In this document: positions 47,447 through 55,965 of the stretch, in pieces | Numbering within the stretch: the first letter of the stretch is position 1 | Layout of the letters: each line of letters opens with the position of its first letter | Assembly (NCBI GenBank): GCA_009859145.1 | Contig: VRVR01000002.1 | Coordinates: 473,853-537,852, forward strand | DNA from: Andalucia godoyi | Taxonomy: Eukaryota; Discoba; Jakobea; Jakobida; Andaluciidae | Direction: 5' to 3' | DNA length: 64,000 nucleotides | Notes under the pieces: generated by a model | What the model was told of the DNA's origin: nothing | The model's input: only the letters and a program-made list of their open reading frames with translations | The model's database searches: none | Translations under genes and position numbers: made by a program

Positions 47447-47940
47447 TCTTCAAAATAAAAAAAAGTTGTCACGTCTGAGAAGAGCAACCAGAACTGTAGA
47501 AAGTGTTAAAATTATAGCAGAGCAAAAAAAGAACGAAAAGGAAAAAGGAAAAAAATAGAAGTAACCAAAGAGAATGAAAAACTGAAACCCGCCAAAAAGT
47601 CCCAGCAACTGAAAAATATTTCACCATTTAGTAATAAAAAAAGGGGGACTTCGGGGGCTTTTTACAGCAGGCTGTGTGCCTTCCGTTGCCCGACTCTTTG
47701 AGCTGTTTTTATTGTGTTTTAATTCGTTTTCATCGTCTTTGATCCAAAATGCTTTTTGAAACCCTAGCATAGGGTTTTTTTCCCCATCCGGTTAGAACTG
47801 AATAAAAGCAAAATCTCTCTCCCTCTCTCTTTTTCACGATCTCACGATCTCGCCTCTATTTTCTTTTTTTTGTTAGTTCGATTATTTCACTTTGATTTGG
47901 CTATCGTCGTCGTCCGCAATTCGGATTTTTATTGAGAGTT
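47447..47940. other. Promoter region between the DNAI4-like gene and the recombinase ORF
   Basis: A/T-rich with poly-A/poly-T runs and a CCCTAGCATAGGG palindrome at 47763-47774 in the recombinase upstream flank. The left end of the IS607-type element is probably near 47870-47940 but has no inverted repeat to mark it, as expected for this transposon type. Confidence 0.4.
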
Positions 47941-48780
47941 ATGTTCGAAACTGCACGAACCATCCGAAAGAAGTACGATATTTCAAGCCAGGTGCTTCGG
48001 AAATGGGCCACTTGCGGAAAGTTACAGTATATCCGCACTTCTTATCAACGACTCTATAATAGCGCCCAACTTCGCGAGCTTGTCGGCGACACGACAGCCG
48101 ATGACAACACTGCTGAAGTTCGCGAGCTTGCCGGCGACACGACAGCTGATGACAATCCATCGCAGACGCGATCAACACTCCTCTACGCCCGGGTGTCCTC
48201 CCAACAACAGGAATCAGACCTTCAGCGCCAAATCGCGGATCTTCGAGCCGCCTTTCCAGGTGCAGCCACAATCTGCGACGTCGGCTCAGGTGTCAACTTT
48301 CACCGTTCCGGATTTAAAACCCTTCTGGGACGCGTTCTGCGCGGAGAGGTCGAGCGCGTCGTGGTTACCCACCGCGACAGACTGTGTCGATTTGCCATCG
48401 ACCTTGTGGAATGGTTCTTGGAACAGTCTGACACAGAACTCGTGGTTCTCGGCACAGATGCTCCAAACGACAGTGCCCACGAGCTCGCGGACGATTTTCT
48501 TGCCATCTCCAACTTCTATGTCGCCTCCTCCATCAATGGACGCCGGCCCGCCGATAACAGCCGCAAACGTCGCCGTGAAGCAACAGGAGTCGCAGAGCAG
48601 CGGGAAAGAGACAAAGAAGAAGAAATCCCTGTTCGGTCGAAAAAGCGACAAGCAGCCAGTCAACAGCGCCAAGACGATCAAGACGTATCCCACTCTTCCG
48701 CAGCGTTCCATGCTGTAGCAGAGGATGTCCAGCAAGGCATTAGCGCTTCTCAAGGACGGGAAGGTGGCATTCGACATTAA
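47941..48780 (+). CDS. IS607-family serine recombinase (TnpA)
   Basis: A 279-residue frame. Residues 1-45 are a MerR-type helix-turn-helix (TARTIRKKYDISSQVLRKWA). Next comes a linker with an imperfect 48 bp tandem duplication. The resolvase-type catalytic domain is at about 80-200: LLYARVSSQQQ, with the nucleophile expected at Ser86 and the partner Arg84, then VVVTHRDRLCR, with the conserved Arg residues. After it comes the ELADDFLAISNFY helix with the IS607-type ...GRR ending. The last about 75 residues are charged and have no counterpart in the family; they overlap the Fanzor frame. Such enzymes cut and rejoin DNA for transposition with little target specificity. The frame and active site look intact; expression is unknown. 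Confidence 0.85.
   Translation: MFETARTIRKKYDISSQVLRKWATCGKLQYIRTSYQRLYNSAQLRELVGDTTADDNTAEVRELAGDTTADDNPSQTRSTLLYARVSSQQQESDLQRQIADLRAAFPGAATICDVGSGVNFHRSGFKTLLGRVLRGEVERVVVTHRDRLCRFAIDLVEWFLEQSDTELVVLGTDAPNDSAHELADDFLAISNFYVASSINGRRPADNSRKRRREATGVAEQRERDKEEEIPVRSKKRQAASQQRQDDQDVSHSSAAFHAVAEDVQQGISASQGREGGIRH
48073..48156 (+). repeat. 48 bp imperfect tandem duplication inside the recombinase
   Basis: The unit starting CGCGAGCTTG at 48073 is repeated at 48121 with a few substitutions. It encodes RELVGDTTADDN and then RELAGDTTADDN in the linker between the HTH and the catalytic domain, keeping the frame. Confidence 0.9.
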
Positions 48781-49130
48781 GGCTGTTCAGAGTCTGGTGC
48801 TCAAAAACGACTCGCCATCGGTGCGCGAGAATCCTTGGCTCAAGGAGACACCCCTTACGACGTCCATGAGGAGGGGCTCCGTGACTTGCTCAAAAGCGTT
48901 CCAGTTCAACTGGGCGAAAACGGAGCGAAAAGAATAACGAGCACACATTCGAGATGAAGGTTCATCGTCGAAGAGGCTCCCTCGGGAACAATTATCATCC
49001 ACGTCAAGCATTGCCGCGACGGCTTTGCTTCCTCGTAAACGTTCGAAACGGAAGGAACACATCAAGACGGCAGAGCTGGTTCCTCAGTGTGTACAACACC
49101 CATTGCGACATGTGTATCTGGTGGTTATGG
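48518..49130 (+). pseudogene. Broken Fanzor N-terminal region overlapping the recombinase
   Basis: In the frame +1 to the recombinase, open from at least 48080, a protein could start at ATG 48518 or 48536. A lysine-rich stretch is followed by AKTIKTYPTLPQRSML, the start of the TnpB/Fanzor fold (K.rlYPt..Q...L). A TAG interrupts at 48716-48718. The same frame then continues SKALALLKDGK and VRENPWLKETPLTTSMR...KAFQFNWAK, matching the N-terminal helical part of Fanzors, and ends at TAA 48935-48937. Similarity goes on in another frame (RSEKNNEHTFEMKVHRRR) and in a third (APSGTIIIHVKH). Thus at least one stop and two frameshifts are present. It is a pseudogene of a programmable-nuclease family; the call rests on motif reading, without a search. 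Confidence 0.6.
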
Positions 49131-49302
49131 AGTGCGCAATACCTCTTTGAAGAGCACGGTGCGCTGGAGGGACCCCCTCCCTCCCTCCCTCCCTCCCTCC
49201 CGCGCCAGACGATTGTTATACAACAATGCAACAGTTCCCCATTAGAACCAATCAGCATTGATGCAGCGTGTCGCAGTCGTCCTCCTGTCATAAAGTCAAC
49301 GC
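49131..49302. other. Spacer with CCCT repeat inside the element
   Basis: A CCCT tetranucleotide run (about 49176-49200) sits between the two Fanzor pieces, where the nuclease core would be expected. Confidence 0.5.
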
Positions 49303-49635
49303 CTACATTATGCACTGAACATGCATATCTACGAATAGACGTGCATCTTCAATCTTGCGTCCCGTTGCCGGGAAGGGGATAGGCTCCCCAACACGCCTCA
49401 CGGCGTTCTTCAGATAGATGTTCCGCGATCCGTTCCAATCTCGATCAATCTGTGAGCTACACGCGGGCCATGCAAACACTTTTATGTTTCCGCCTCGACG
49501 TGCATGGATCTCACCGCAGCGCCCGCACGTTTTGGACGAGTGTGCGAAAGCACGAATTCCCTGCGAAACAAGCGTGCTGGTGTCGGCCGGTATGGACCCC
49601 ATGTCTAACTTACTTCCCGTATGCATGACAACCAC
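49303..49635 (-). pseudogene. Fanzor C-terminal zinc-ribbon fragment, inverted
   Basis: A 110-residue open frame. SSKTCGRCGEIHARRGG carries the first zinc-binding CxxC pair. FAWPACSSQIDRDWNGSRNI carries the second, with the first Cys replaced by Trp (WPAC in place of CPxC), and then the DRDWNGxRNI motif that holds the last RuvC aspartate. It runs on through KNAVRRVGEPIPFPATG to a TAG. The protein upstream of the ribbon is unrelated, so this is the truncated end of a Fanzor. It lies on the strand opposite to the recombinase and the N-terminal Fanzor region. Confidence 0.75.
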
Positions 49636-49768
49636 GTGTTATTATTCAACGGCGGTAATTACGTTTCAATAGCACTTAGGAATTTGTGTTTATCTGTCTG
49701 CATTGTGTGCGAAGGAAGCGCGGCACGAGGATTGTGGGGTGGAGGGGGGGGGGGGGGGGGGGGGCATG
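49636..49768. other. Spacer with a poly-G run
   Basis: Contains about 21 consecutive G at 49744-49764, ending 5 bp before the proteasome subunit stop codon. No gene. Confidence 0.6.
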
Positions 49769-50527
49769 CTAGTCTTCTTTGAGTCGGAGGAATTCGCGTC
49801 TTGTACCTTCCTTAGTCATAATGTAAATGTCGACGCCATCGCCCGTGTAAATATCTCGTTCTCCTGCGGAGGTGAATGCATCCTTGACGAGGTCCACGAC
49901 GGACTCGAGAGACGATGTGACGCACACCGGCTCGAGAACCCCGGGTTGTGCCTCGATCTGGTTGTCGAGGAGCGGCTGGATGAGGGGCTCTGCGGATCCT
50001 GAAACGGAGACCGGTACTCTTTCAAAGTTGCCGACGGGGTCATATGCATATACTGCACCGGAGCCGTCTGGCAAGATGCCGCACACCAGGTTCCAAGCGT
50101 AGAACGGAAAGAATCTGCGTTGATAGAGAATAATTGAGAGCATCTGGGCTACGGCCGATGCAGACGGCGGGGTGTTTCCATTTGCATGCGCGTACATGGA
50201 CACACGGGTATCGAGAAGCTTGTGGAGCGAAGCACAGTCGGCTTGCATCCCAGCACTCGCAATTGCAACCGACGATGACAGCGACCGGAGCTTCGTCGCA
50301 GAGCGAGTGTGGATGTTGAATCCTTCTGAAAGCCGAGTGTCGCCCGCCACAACCACAAAGTCAACACCAGCAATCGCCAGAACCGAGCCGTTGTTCATCG
50401 TGTACGGAGAAAACTCCCGGGAACTCGGCCCAGCGTGTGAAGACAGCGACGTGCTGCTGTTGTGGAACCCACCGGTGCTGCCGCCCTGTTGCTCAAAAAG
50501 TTTTGCATTCATTACACTGCTGCGCAT
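49769..50527 (-). CDS. PSMB1: 20S proteasome subunit beta-6 (C5)
   Basis: A 252-residue protein with a propeptide of about 40 residues, then the mature start FSPYTMNNGSVLAIAGVDFV. DTRLSEGFNIHTRSATK, LYQRRFFPFYAWNLVCG, YDPVGNFERV, GSAEPLIQPLLDNQ and SAGERDIYTGDGVDIYIMTK identify beta-6 specifically. There is no N-terminal catalytic threonine, as expected for this structural subunit of the core particle. It diverges from NDUFB8 across about 400 bp. Confidence 0.97.
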   Translation of the reverse strand: MRSSVMNAKLFEQQGGSTGGFHNSSTSLSSHAGPSSREFSPYTMNNGSVLAIAGVDFVVVAGDTRLSEGFNIHTRSATKLRSLSSSVAIASAGMQADCASLHKLLDTRVSMYAHANGNTPPSASAVAQMLSIILYQRRFFPFYAWNLVCGILPDGSGAVYAYDPVGNFERVPVSVSGSAEPLIQPLLDNQIEAQPGVLEPVCVTSSLESVVDLVKDAFTSAGERDIYTGDGVDIYIMTKEGTRREFLRLKED

Positions 50528-50936
50528 CTTCTCTTCTTCTTCTTCTTCTTCTCCTTCCTTCCTTCCCTGGTGTCCGAAAAGAAGTGGTCTTTTTAAGAGA
50601 AAAATATATACAATAAAATAAACAACAAAAGGAAAGAGGACGAAAGAGCCTGAGCTTTCCCACTCAGCAGTTCATCCATAGTGACGGTGATTCAAGTCAA
50701 ATGAAATAAAAGGGGGACTTGGAAGTGTTCGAGTTGGCCTTCGTTGCATTTTCGGGATGCATTGAGACTTGACACTTGAGACTGCACTGTTTTCCCGTTT
50801 CTGGGAAGTCGGGCATTCAGGGACCGCGAGGTGTTTGGACTGTCGTCCACCAGTATTGTGCGCTTTCCAAACACCAAGAGTGCACGTCAAGCATCGAGAA
50901 ACAGAAAGAAAGAGAGAAAAAGAGAAAAAGAGAGAA
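50528..50936. promoter_or_regulatory. Divergent promoter region of PSMB1 and NDUFB8
   Basis: Pyrimidine-rich triplet run (CTT) at about 50530-50552, A/T-rich AAAATATATACAATAAAATAAAC near 50600 and a GA/AAAG run (about 50903-50936) leading into the NDUFB8 ATG. No gene seen inside. Confidence 0.45.
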
Positions 50937-51402
50937 ATGTCAGTGTTCACTCGTACGTTTGGTGCTTCTCGCCGTGCGCTGTTTCCTGCATTGCGCGCAG
51001 CCGGAGAAGTCCGGATTCCTTCGTCTGCCTCCGAGCTGCGCATTCCTGAAGACTCGGAGCTGGTGTGGGACGACGGACGCCATCGCCCAGAGCCCGCACT
51101 CGATGACAATGCACCGACAATGTCTTCTGCAAAGTCTCTTGGCATGCTCATTGGAGGATTCGCAGTGTTTGCAGGCGTCTATTCTCTCGCCAGAATCCTG
51201 CATGATGAAAGACCAGTTGTATGTTCCCCCCTCTTTCTTTTCCTTCTTTTTATTGCCATTATCACACTTTGCTACTTTGCTGTATGGACGAGAAAAAAAG
51301 AGCGTGTTTTTTAATTGTGTGTTGAATACCTTGATCTTTTCGCATATTTCTTTGCTCCCAAATACACAGGCAAAACGAGATTTGAGCGAGGCACACGAGT
51401 AA
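50937..51402 (+). CDS. NDUFB8: Mitochondrial complex I subunit NDUFB8 (ASHI), two exons
   Basis: Exon 1 is 50937-51218, the intron 51219-51369 (151 nt, GTATGT...ACAG) and exon 2 51370-51402. The splice gives 104 residues. The first about 30 residues (RTFGASRRALFPALRAAG) look like a mitochondrial targeting sequence. ELVWDDGRHRPEPALDDNAP matches the NDUFB8 signature W.DG..PE..LD..AP. One transmembrane helix follows (SLGMLIGGFAVFAGVYSLAR), then DERPVAKRDLSEAHE, equivalent to the family's R....PREL end. It is an accessory subunit of respiratory NADH:ubiquinone oxidoreductase in the inner membrane. Reading through the intron would replace the conserved C-terminus, which supports the splice. Confidence 0.9.
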
Positions 51403-51825
51403 GTCAATTTTCACCACCCCTTTGTCGTTTGCTGTCGTTTGCGGTCGTTTGCTTGTTGCTGTTGCTGTTGCTGTTGTTGTGAATCATACAGTAGGACGTA
51501 CAGAAGGATAATGCATCATCATATTGTCTATAAAAAGAATGAGCGTTTTTCACAACGATGGTTTTCTCCCCTCTTTTCCCTTGTTCTTTTTTCACTGCCC
51601 CCACCTCCCCCCGACTTCGCTGCTCTGTGTTTGTGATTTTGCTGTTGACGGAAGCGGAAGTAGAGGAGAAAGCTCCGATGTCGAATCGTGCCACAAGCAA
51701 CCACCGCGATTACTGAGGACGAAACTGTTGAAGAATTCGGTTAATTGCATTTGATTTTTCCTTTGGTCGCTTTCTTTTGCGAAATATGATTTTTCAATAA
51801 CACACTGCTTTGGTGATTGGAAGGA
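51403..51825. other. Intergenic region between NDUFB8 and the methyltransferase gene
   Basis: Contains a GTTGCT-type run near 51453-51480 and a pyrimidine-rich stretch. No gene. Confidence 0.4.
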
Positions 51826-52970
51826 ATGCGAAACCAACTGTCGACCATTGTGAGTAAGCAGGGCTTCGTTGTGTTTGACGGCGGAGTCTCTTCCGAGCTG
51901 GAGTTCTCCGGGGTGGTGTTGAATTCGGACTTGTGGTCGTCTATCGAAGTTCTGCGCAATCCTGCGCTTGTGGAAGCCGTCCACAAGTCCTTCTACGCAG
52001 CTGGGGCAGGTACGTCGCTTCTGTCTTTCTTCTGTGGCCCTTCGCCTCTCTTCACGCCTCTCGCTTACTTTATGGTGTAGATGTTGCGACTGCTTGCTGC
52101 TACCAGGCCTGCACCCGTACAGTTGCTGCATGCGGCTTACCTTCCGAAACATTGCAGTCCATTCTTCAAGACGCGGTCCGTGTAGCCAAATCTGCAGCAG
52201 AGAGCAGTCGACAAACCACCGGACCCGGTTTCCGCCTCTGTGCGGCATCTGTGGGCTCATACGGCTCGTCGATGCTTGGAGGCCACGAGTTCACAGGAGC
52301 CTACGACATCAGCGGAGACGAACGCGCTTGGGTGATCCGGCTTAAGGAATTCCACTACAGCAAAGCCTTGCTGCTTGCAGCGCAGAACCCTGATCTGCTG
52401 ATGTTTGAAACCGTCCCTTGTGGTGTCGAAGTCGAAGCGATTCTCGAGATGATGACAACAGACCACGTTCTTTCTGCAGTGCCGTACACCATTTCAGTCA
52501 GCTGCGGCTCGGGAACCGCTCTTTGCAACGGCGATTCGTTTGCGGATGTTGTCGACAGGGTCCGGATGCACGTTCTTCGGGAAATCCAGTTTCGCGAAAC
52601 CCCCCTCAATCTTGCTGGGTTCGGGATCAATTGCACATCACCCCATCTGATCCACAGTCTGCTCTCCACGGTGGGCAAGACAGCCATGGAGGAGCTTGCT
52701 GCTTCGCAGGTATGCATCTTTGCAAACCCGAACTCAGGAGAGTACTGGAATCCGGAAAGTCGAGTTTTCGAATCGGTCCTGGGAGCTCCATCTGGAGGGA
52801 ATCTCTGGACGGAATGGATTCCCGCTTGGTGGGATCTTGGTGTTCGCGGTTTCGGCGGATGCTGCCGAATTCGACCCAGTGATATTTCCCGGATACGCGA
52901 GATCTTGCAGCAGCAGCAACAGCAGCTCACGAGTCACTCTGAGGTCGGAAGCCTAAAACACTGGCAATAA
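51826..52970 (+). CDS. Homocysteine S-methyltransferase family enzyme, two exons
   Basis: Exon 1 is 51826-52009, the intron 52010-52080 (71 nt, GTACGT...TGTAG) and exon 2 52081-52970. Splicing gives 357 residues and restores AGA|DVATACCYQA, the expected AGAD..TT.TYQA-type block. The barrel begins FVVFDGGVSSELE. Zinc-binding cysteines are in GFGINCTSP and GFGGCCRIRP, the family's G.NC and GGCC motifs. Members transfer a methyl group from S-methylmethionine or S-adenosylmethionine to homocysteine, making methionine in the cytosol. The intronic frame is open, so read-through could mask the intron. An AATAAA overlaps the stop codon. Confidence 0.92.
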
Positions 52971-53102
52971 ATTTAAAAAAAGGAGTCGGAATGAACAAGG
53001 AACAGGAACGGGAACGGGAACAGGAACAACAGCATATTTTTACAAGCCGTGGGAGGCGAAGAGGTCGAACAGCGACAAAGGATACTTCCGACTACTCGGT
53101 GT

Positions 53103-54146
53103 TCACTGCACATATTTTGCCGCAGCAACCCTTTTGACGACTGCGGATCGAGAATCCAAAATCGGAGCGCCGTCAAAAGTGGTTCTCATGCGTGTGGCAG
53201 GCATAAAGTCGTGAGAAACAATCCTCTTCGTCTTGTCCTCCTGTCTCATGACGACGGCAACTTTGCCGTATGGATTTCCAACACTGACGAATTCAACTGG
53301 CGGCAATCTTGGCCTCATGGGCGGAGGGTGGAACACAGGGTCACCAACACGGAGTTTGCGCTCTACTCGCCGTTCCAGTGAAGCATTCTGATCAACAATA
53401 TCATATTTGGACGACGCCTGCAACGAATTCCCGGTCGACGGGTTCTTCAACGTTGATGACTCCATGAGGCCCGAAGATCGGATCTTGGACAGCCGCTTTT
53501 TCGAGAGCAGCAGTGGATTCTGTTTCTTGAGAGAATCCGCAAGGGCGTCCTCCACCGGAATCCCACCGTTCACCGTCAGAGGCATCCCGTGCGAATGTGG
53601 CGGGCGGTATACTCCTGCAATGCTCTTCGTACCCATTAAATGATGAAGTCCGGATATTGTGCTTTCGAATTCCTCGTAATACTGTTGTCTCTCAAACGCC
53701 TCCTGCTGCCTTTCCGAATCAACCGCATGCTGCTTTGCGTCTTGCAGGACTAGAAATCCTCGCTCCGTGACCTCCTTCAAATACCTTTTCATCTCGTAAA
53801 AGTCGTTCTTTCGAAGCACACGTTCTCTGTACCCTTTCCAAACCGCCTGAATGCGAGCTGCGCGTTGATTGTGACGACGAATGACTTCATCGAGTCTTGC
53901 ATGGTTTCGCAGAAATTGCAATCTCAGACGCCCACGGTGGCCCCGGAACACTCTCTGCATCAACGTAATGGAAGATCGGACATACTGGTAATCATGACGA
54001 TTTCGAAAGGATCGAAATTTGGATTGTATGATTATCGCTGCACGCTCCTCCTCGATCCGAAAATGCTCTGTTTCTTTCACAGCCTTCAAATGCAACTCTG
54101 TTACAGATGGCTGGCTCGAGTGACACAGCGCATAAAACCGAGACAT
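53103..54146 (-). CDS. SPATA17: SPATA17-like IQ-motif protein
   Basis: About 347 residues from ATG 54146 (MSRFYALC); the open frame upstream is low in complexity. It has three IQ-like calmodulin-binding motifs: RAAIIIQSKFRSFRNR, ITLMQRVFRGHRGRLR and AARIQAVWKGYRERV. Then come a coiled coil and HHLMGTKSIAGVYRPP, closely matching the LLSTKQIPGIYNSP block after the IQ motifs of SPATA17. SPATA17 is a conserved ciliary protein linked to the central-pair apparatus. The C-terminal part is less conserved. It is a third axoneme-related gene. Confidence 0.8.
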   Translation of the reverse strand: MSRFYALCHSSQPSVTELHLKAVKETEHFRIEEERAAIIIQSKFRSFRNRHDYQYVRSSITLMQRVFRGHRGRLRLQFLRNHARLDEVIRRHNQRAARIQAVWKGYRERVLRKNDFYEMKRYLKEVTERGFLVLQDAKQHAVDSERQQEAFERQQYYEEFESTISGLHHLMGTKSIAGVYRPPHSHGMPLTVNGGIPVEDALADSLKKQNPLLLSKKRLSKIRSSGLMESSTLKNPSTGNSLQASSKYDIVDQNASLERRVERKLRVGDPVFHPPPMRPRLPPVEFVSVGNPYGKVAVVMRQEDKTKRIVSHDFMPATRMRTTFDGAPILDSRSAVVKRVAAAKYVQ

Positions 54147-54625
54147 CACGACCGGAAGGAAGGGAAAAAAAAATATGACAGTAATATAATTAAAAATAAT
54201 AATAAAAAGAAACCAACAACAACTACCCTTTTCTTTTCCGCCCCCTCCTCTCCAAATACTAGACCCAATAATGCAAAGCCAGTGCTTGATTGATTGATTA
54301 TTGCCGTGCACAAATAATTAAATATATAAGATTGAAATTAAAAAACAAGGGGAAAAAAATGATAAACAGATTATGAAGGAAGAAGAAACCACACAAATAT
54401 GCTGAAGCAGTCCGTTTTCCCAGAGCTGAATCGGCAGTTGCAAAATGCTTTCGGATTTTTTTGCTTTTGCCTACAGCCGCTGCGGTGAAAGAAAGAACTG
54501 CTCGGAGAAAAAAAAAAATCACGAAAAGAAGGGAAAGGAAAAGAAACGAAACGGACTTTGTTGATTTTTTCTCATTTTCAGTTTTTTCTTGAGAAGTATC
54601 CTTGCGACATAGAGTATAGGCTGGT
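54147..54625. promoter_or_regulatory. Divergent promoter region of the SPATA17-like gene and the helical-repeat protein gene
   Basis: A/T-rich with AATTAAATATATAAG near 54315. No gene supported. Confidence 0.4.
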
Positions 54626-55825
54626 ATGGACGGGGGCGGCGACGACGACGACATTGATTTCGTGATTGAGGCGTTGTCATCCGTGGATATCCGGTCTCCG
54701 TCAAGGCGTGACGCCGATTGGTCCATCGACAGCAGTGAATCGTCTATGGTGTACTGCGACGATCGTCCTCACAATCGACAACACATTCGGTTTTCCGACA
54801 GCACCATGCCTTACGATGGTGGTGGTGGCGATGACGACGACGACAATGATGCGCACGAGTTGTTTGGGAGCCGCAATCAAGCGGGTGGAACGCTTGGCGA
54901 CAGCAATCGAACGGAGACGGCGCCTTTTCATTTGCCGCAATCTGCAGATTTCGCTGGAAAAGCATCCGCGCAGGACACATCGAGTGTTGTAGAGATTTAT
55001 CGAGAGCTTGCCAATCTTCACACAATGATCAGAAAGCGCCATCGTGAATTAGCCAAGTCACAACGCGCAAGCACTCTTCCATTTGTTCAGATGATCAGCA
55101 TCATATCTCGATGCCTCACTGCGGAGCAGTGGGCCAAGGTTGCCCACGAGATCCTGCCGTTGCTACCTTCTCTTGCAGAAGTGCATCCCGGATCCGTCTG
55201 CATGATCGCTTGTCGGGGTCGCATGTTTGATCAGTCGCTGCAAGATTCACAGCTGGCCTCGGCGCATTCGATGCTGCTGAAGTGCGCGGTTCGGGCCCTT
55301 GAAATCGACAGCGCTGACGTGTACGCGATTCACATTGCAGCCTCCTTGTCGTCCCATCATGCGGTACTTCGCAAGACGCTGTCCAGCTTGGAGACTCTGC
55401 TGATATCCAATCCTCAGAAACGGGTCTCGTGGTTCGGGATCGCAGGATCTCTCGACACGGTATTCCGCTGCGCAACTCACTTCAAAACCATGGCCGTTGT
55501 CAAGCCTGCAATAGGATGTTTGCTTGCGGCAATCTCGGTTGAAAAAGGCATGTTCCTCAAACTTGCCAAGGAGCAGATCTACTCGAGACCGTGTATTCGA
55601 GCTCTTTGCGAGAATATTTCGCGTGGCATGTGTGTCGAAGAGTGTTCCGTGATCTTGCAGAAGCTGTGCGCGTCTGTCAAGTCTGATCAGGGAAGAAACC
55701 AGCTGCGTCTCATTTTTGAAGCGGAAGGCGTTCCAGCCACATTGTCCAATCTCGTTACTTCCGGTGTTGCATCGGAGTTTGCCTCCCAGCAGATCGAGTC
55801 CATATCACGTATTCTGAAGTCTTGA
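54626..55825 (+). CDS. Helical-repeat protein of unknown function
   Basis: A 399-residue protein. The first about 120 residues are disordered and rich in Asp, Gly and Ser (GGGDDDDIDFVIE, DGGGGDDDDDNDA). From about residue 125 the sequence is all-helical and resembles ARM/HEAT-type repeats: LPFVQMISIISRCLTAEQWA, AHEILPLLPSLAEVHPGSVC, MLLKCAVRALEID, LRKTLSSLETLLISNPQKR, VVKPAIGCLLAAISVEKG and LFENISRG-like helices. No catalytic motif or localisation signal. A protein-binding scaffold is likely, but I recognise no specific family. Confidence 0.75.
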   Translation: MDGGGDDDDIDFVIEALSSVDIRSPSRRDADWSIDSSESSMVYCDDRPHNRQHIRFSDSTMPYDGGGGDDDDDNDAHELFGSRNQAGGTLGDSNRTETAPFHLPQSADFAGKASAQDTSSVVEIYRELANLHTMIRKRHRELAKSQRASTLPFVQMISIISRCLTAEQWAKVAHEILPLLPSLAEVHPGSVCMIACRGRMFDQSLQDSQLASAHSMLLKCAVRALEIDSADVYAIHIAASLSSHHAVLRKTLSSLETLLISNPQKRVSWFGIAGSLDTVFRCATHFKTMAVVKPAIGCLLAAISVEKGMFLKLAKEQIYSRPCIRALCENISRGMCVEECSVILQKLCASVKSDQGRNQLRLIFEAEGVPATLSNLVTSGVASEFASQQIESISRILKS

Positions 55826-55965
55826 CGACCGGTGCTTAACTCCCTGGCCGCGTGGCGTATGTCGAGGTTGAAGAAGGGAGACGGATGGGAGAAAAAGGAT
55901 GGCGTCCATGGAGGTTTTTATTTTATTTTATTTTATTTAATTAATTTTACTACTGGTAATTCTGT
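55826..55965. terminator. Shared 3' end region of two convergent genes
   Basis: A TTTTA pentanucleotide run (about 55916-55940) and ATTTAATTAATTTTA lie between the convergent stops of the helical-repeat gene and the SRP receptor gene, and could serve 3' end formation on both strands. Confidence 0.35.

Larger units (their letters stand above)
47900..49640. mobile_element. IS607-type transposon remnant: serine recombinase with Fanzor fragments
   Basis: Comprises an open recombinase frame (47941-48780, plus), a broken Fanzor N-terminal region overlapping it (48518 to about 49130, plus) and a Fanzor zinc ribbon on the opposite strand (49303-49635). IS607 elements carry a MerR-HTH serine recombinase (TnpA) and often a TnpB nuclease; eukaryotic and giant-virus versions carry Fanzor instead. 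The RuvC-like nuclease core is missing here, so the Fanzor cannot be active. The inverted zinc ribbon means either an internal inversion or a second, nested copy. Boundaries are approximate, since these elements lack terminal inverted repeats. Confidence 0.7.
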
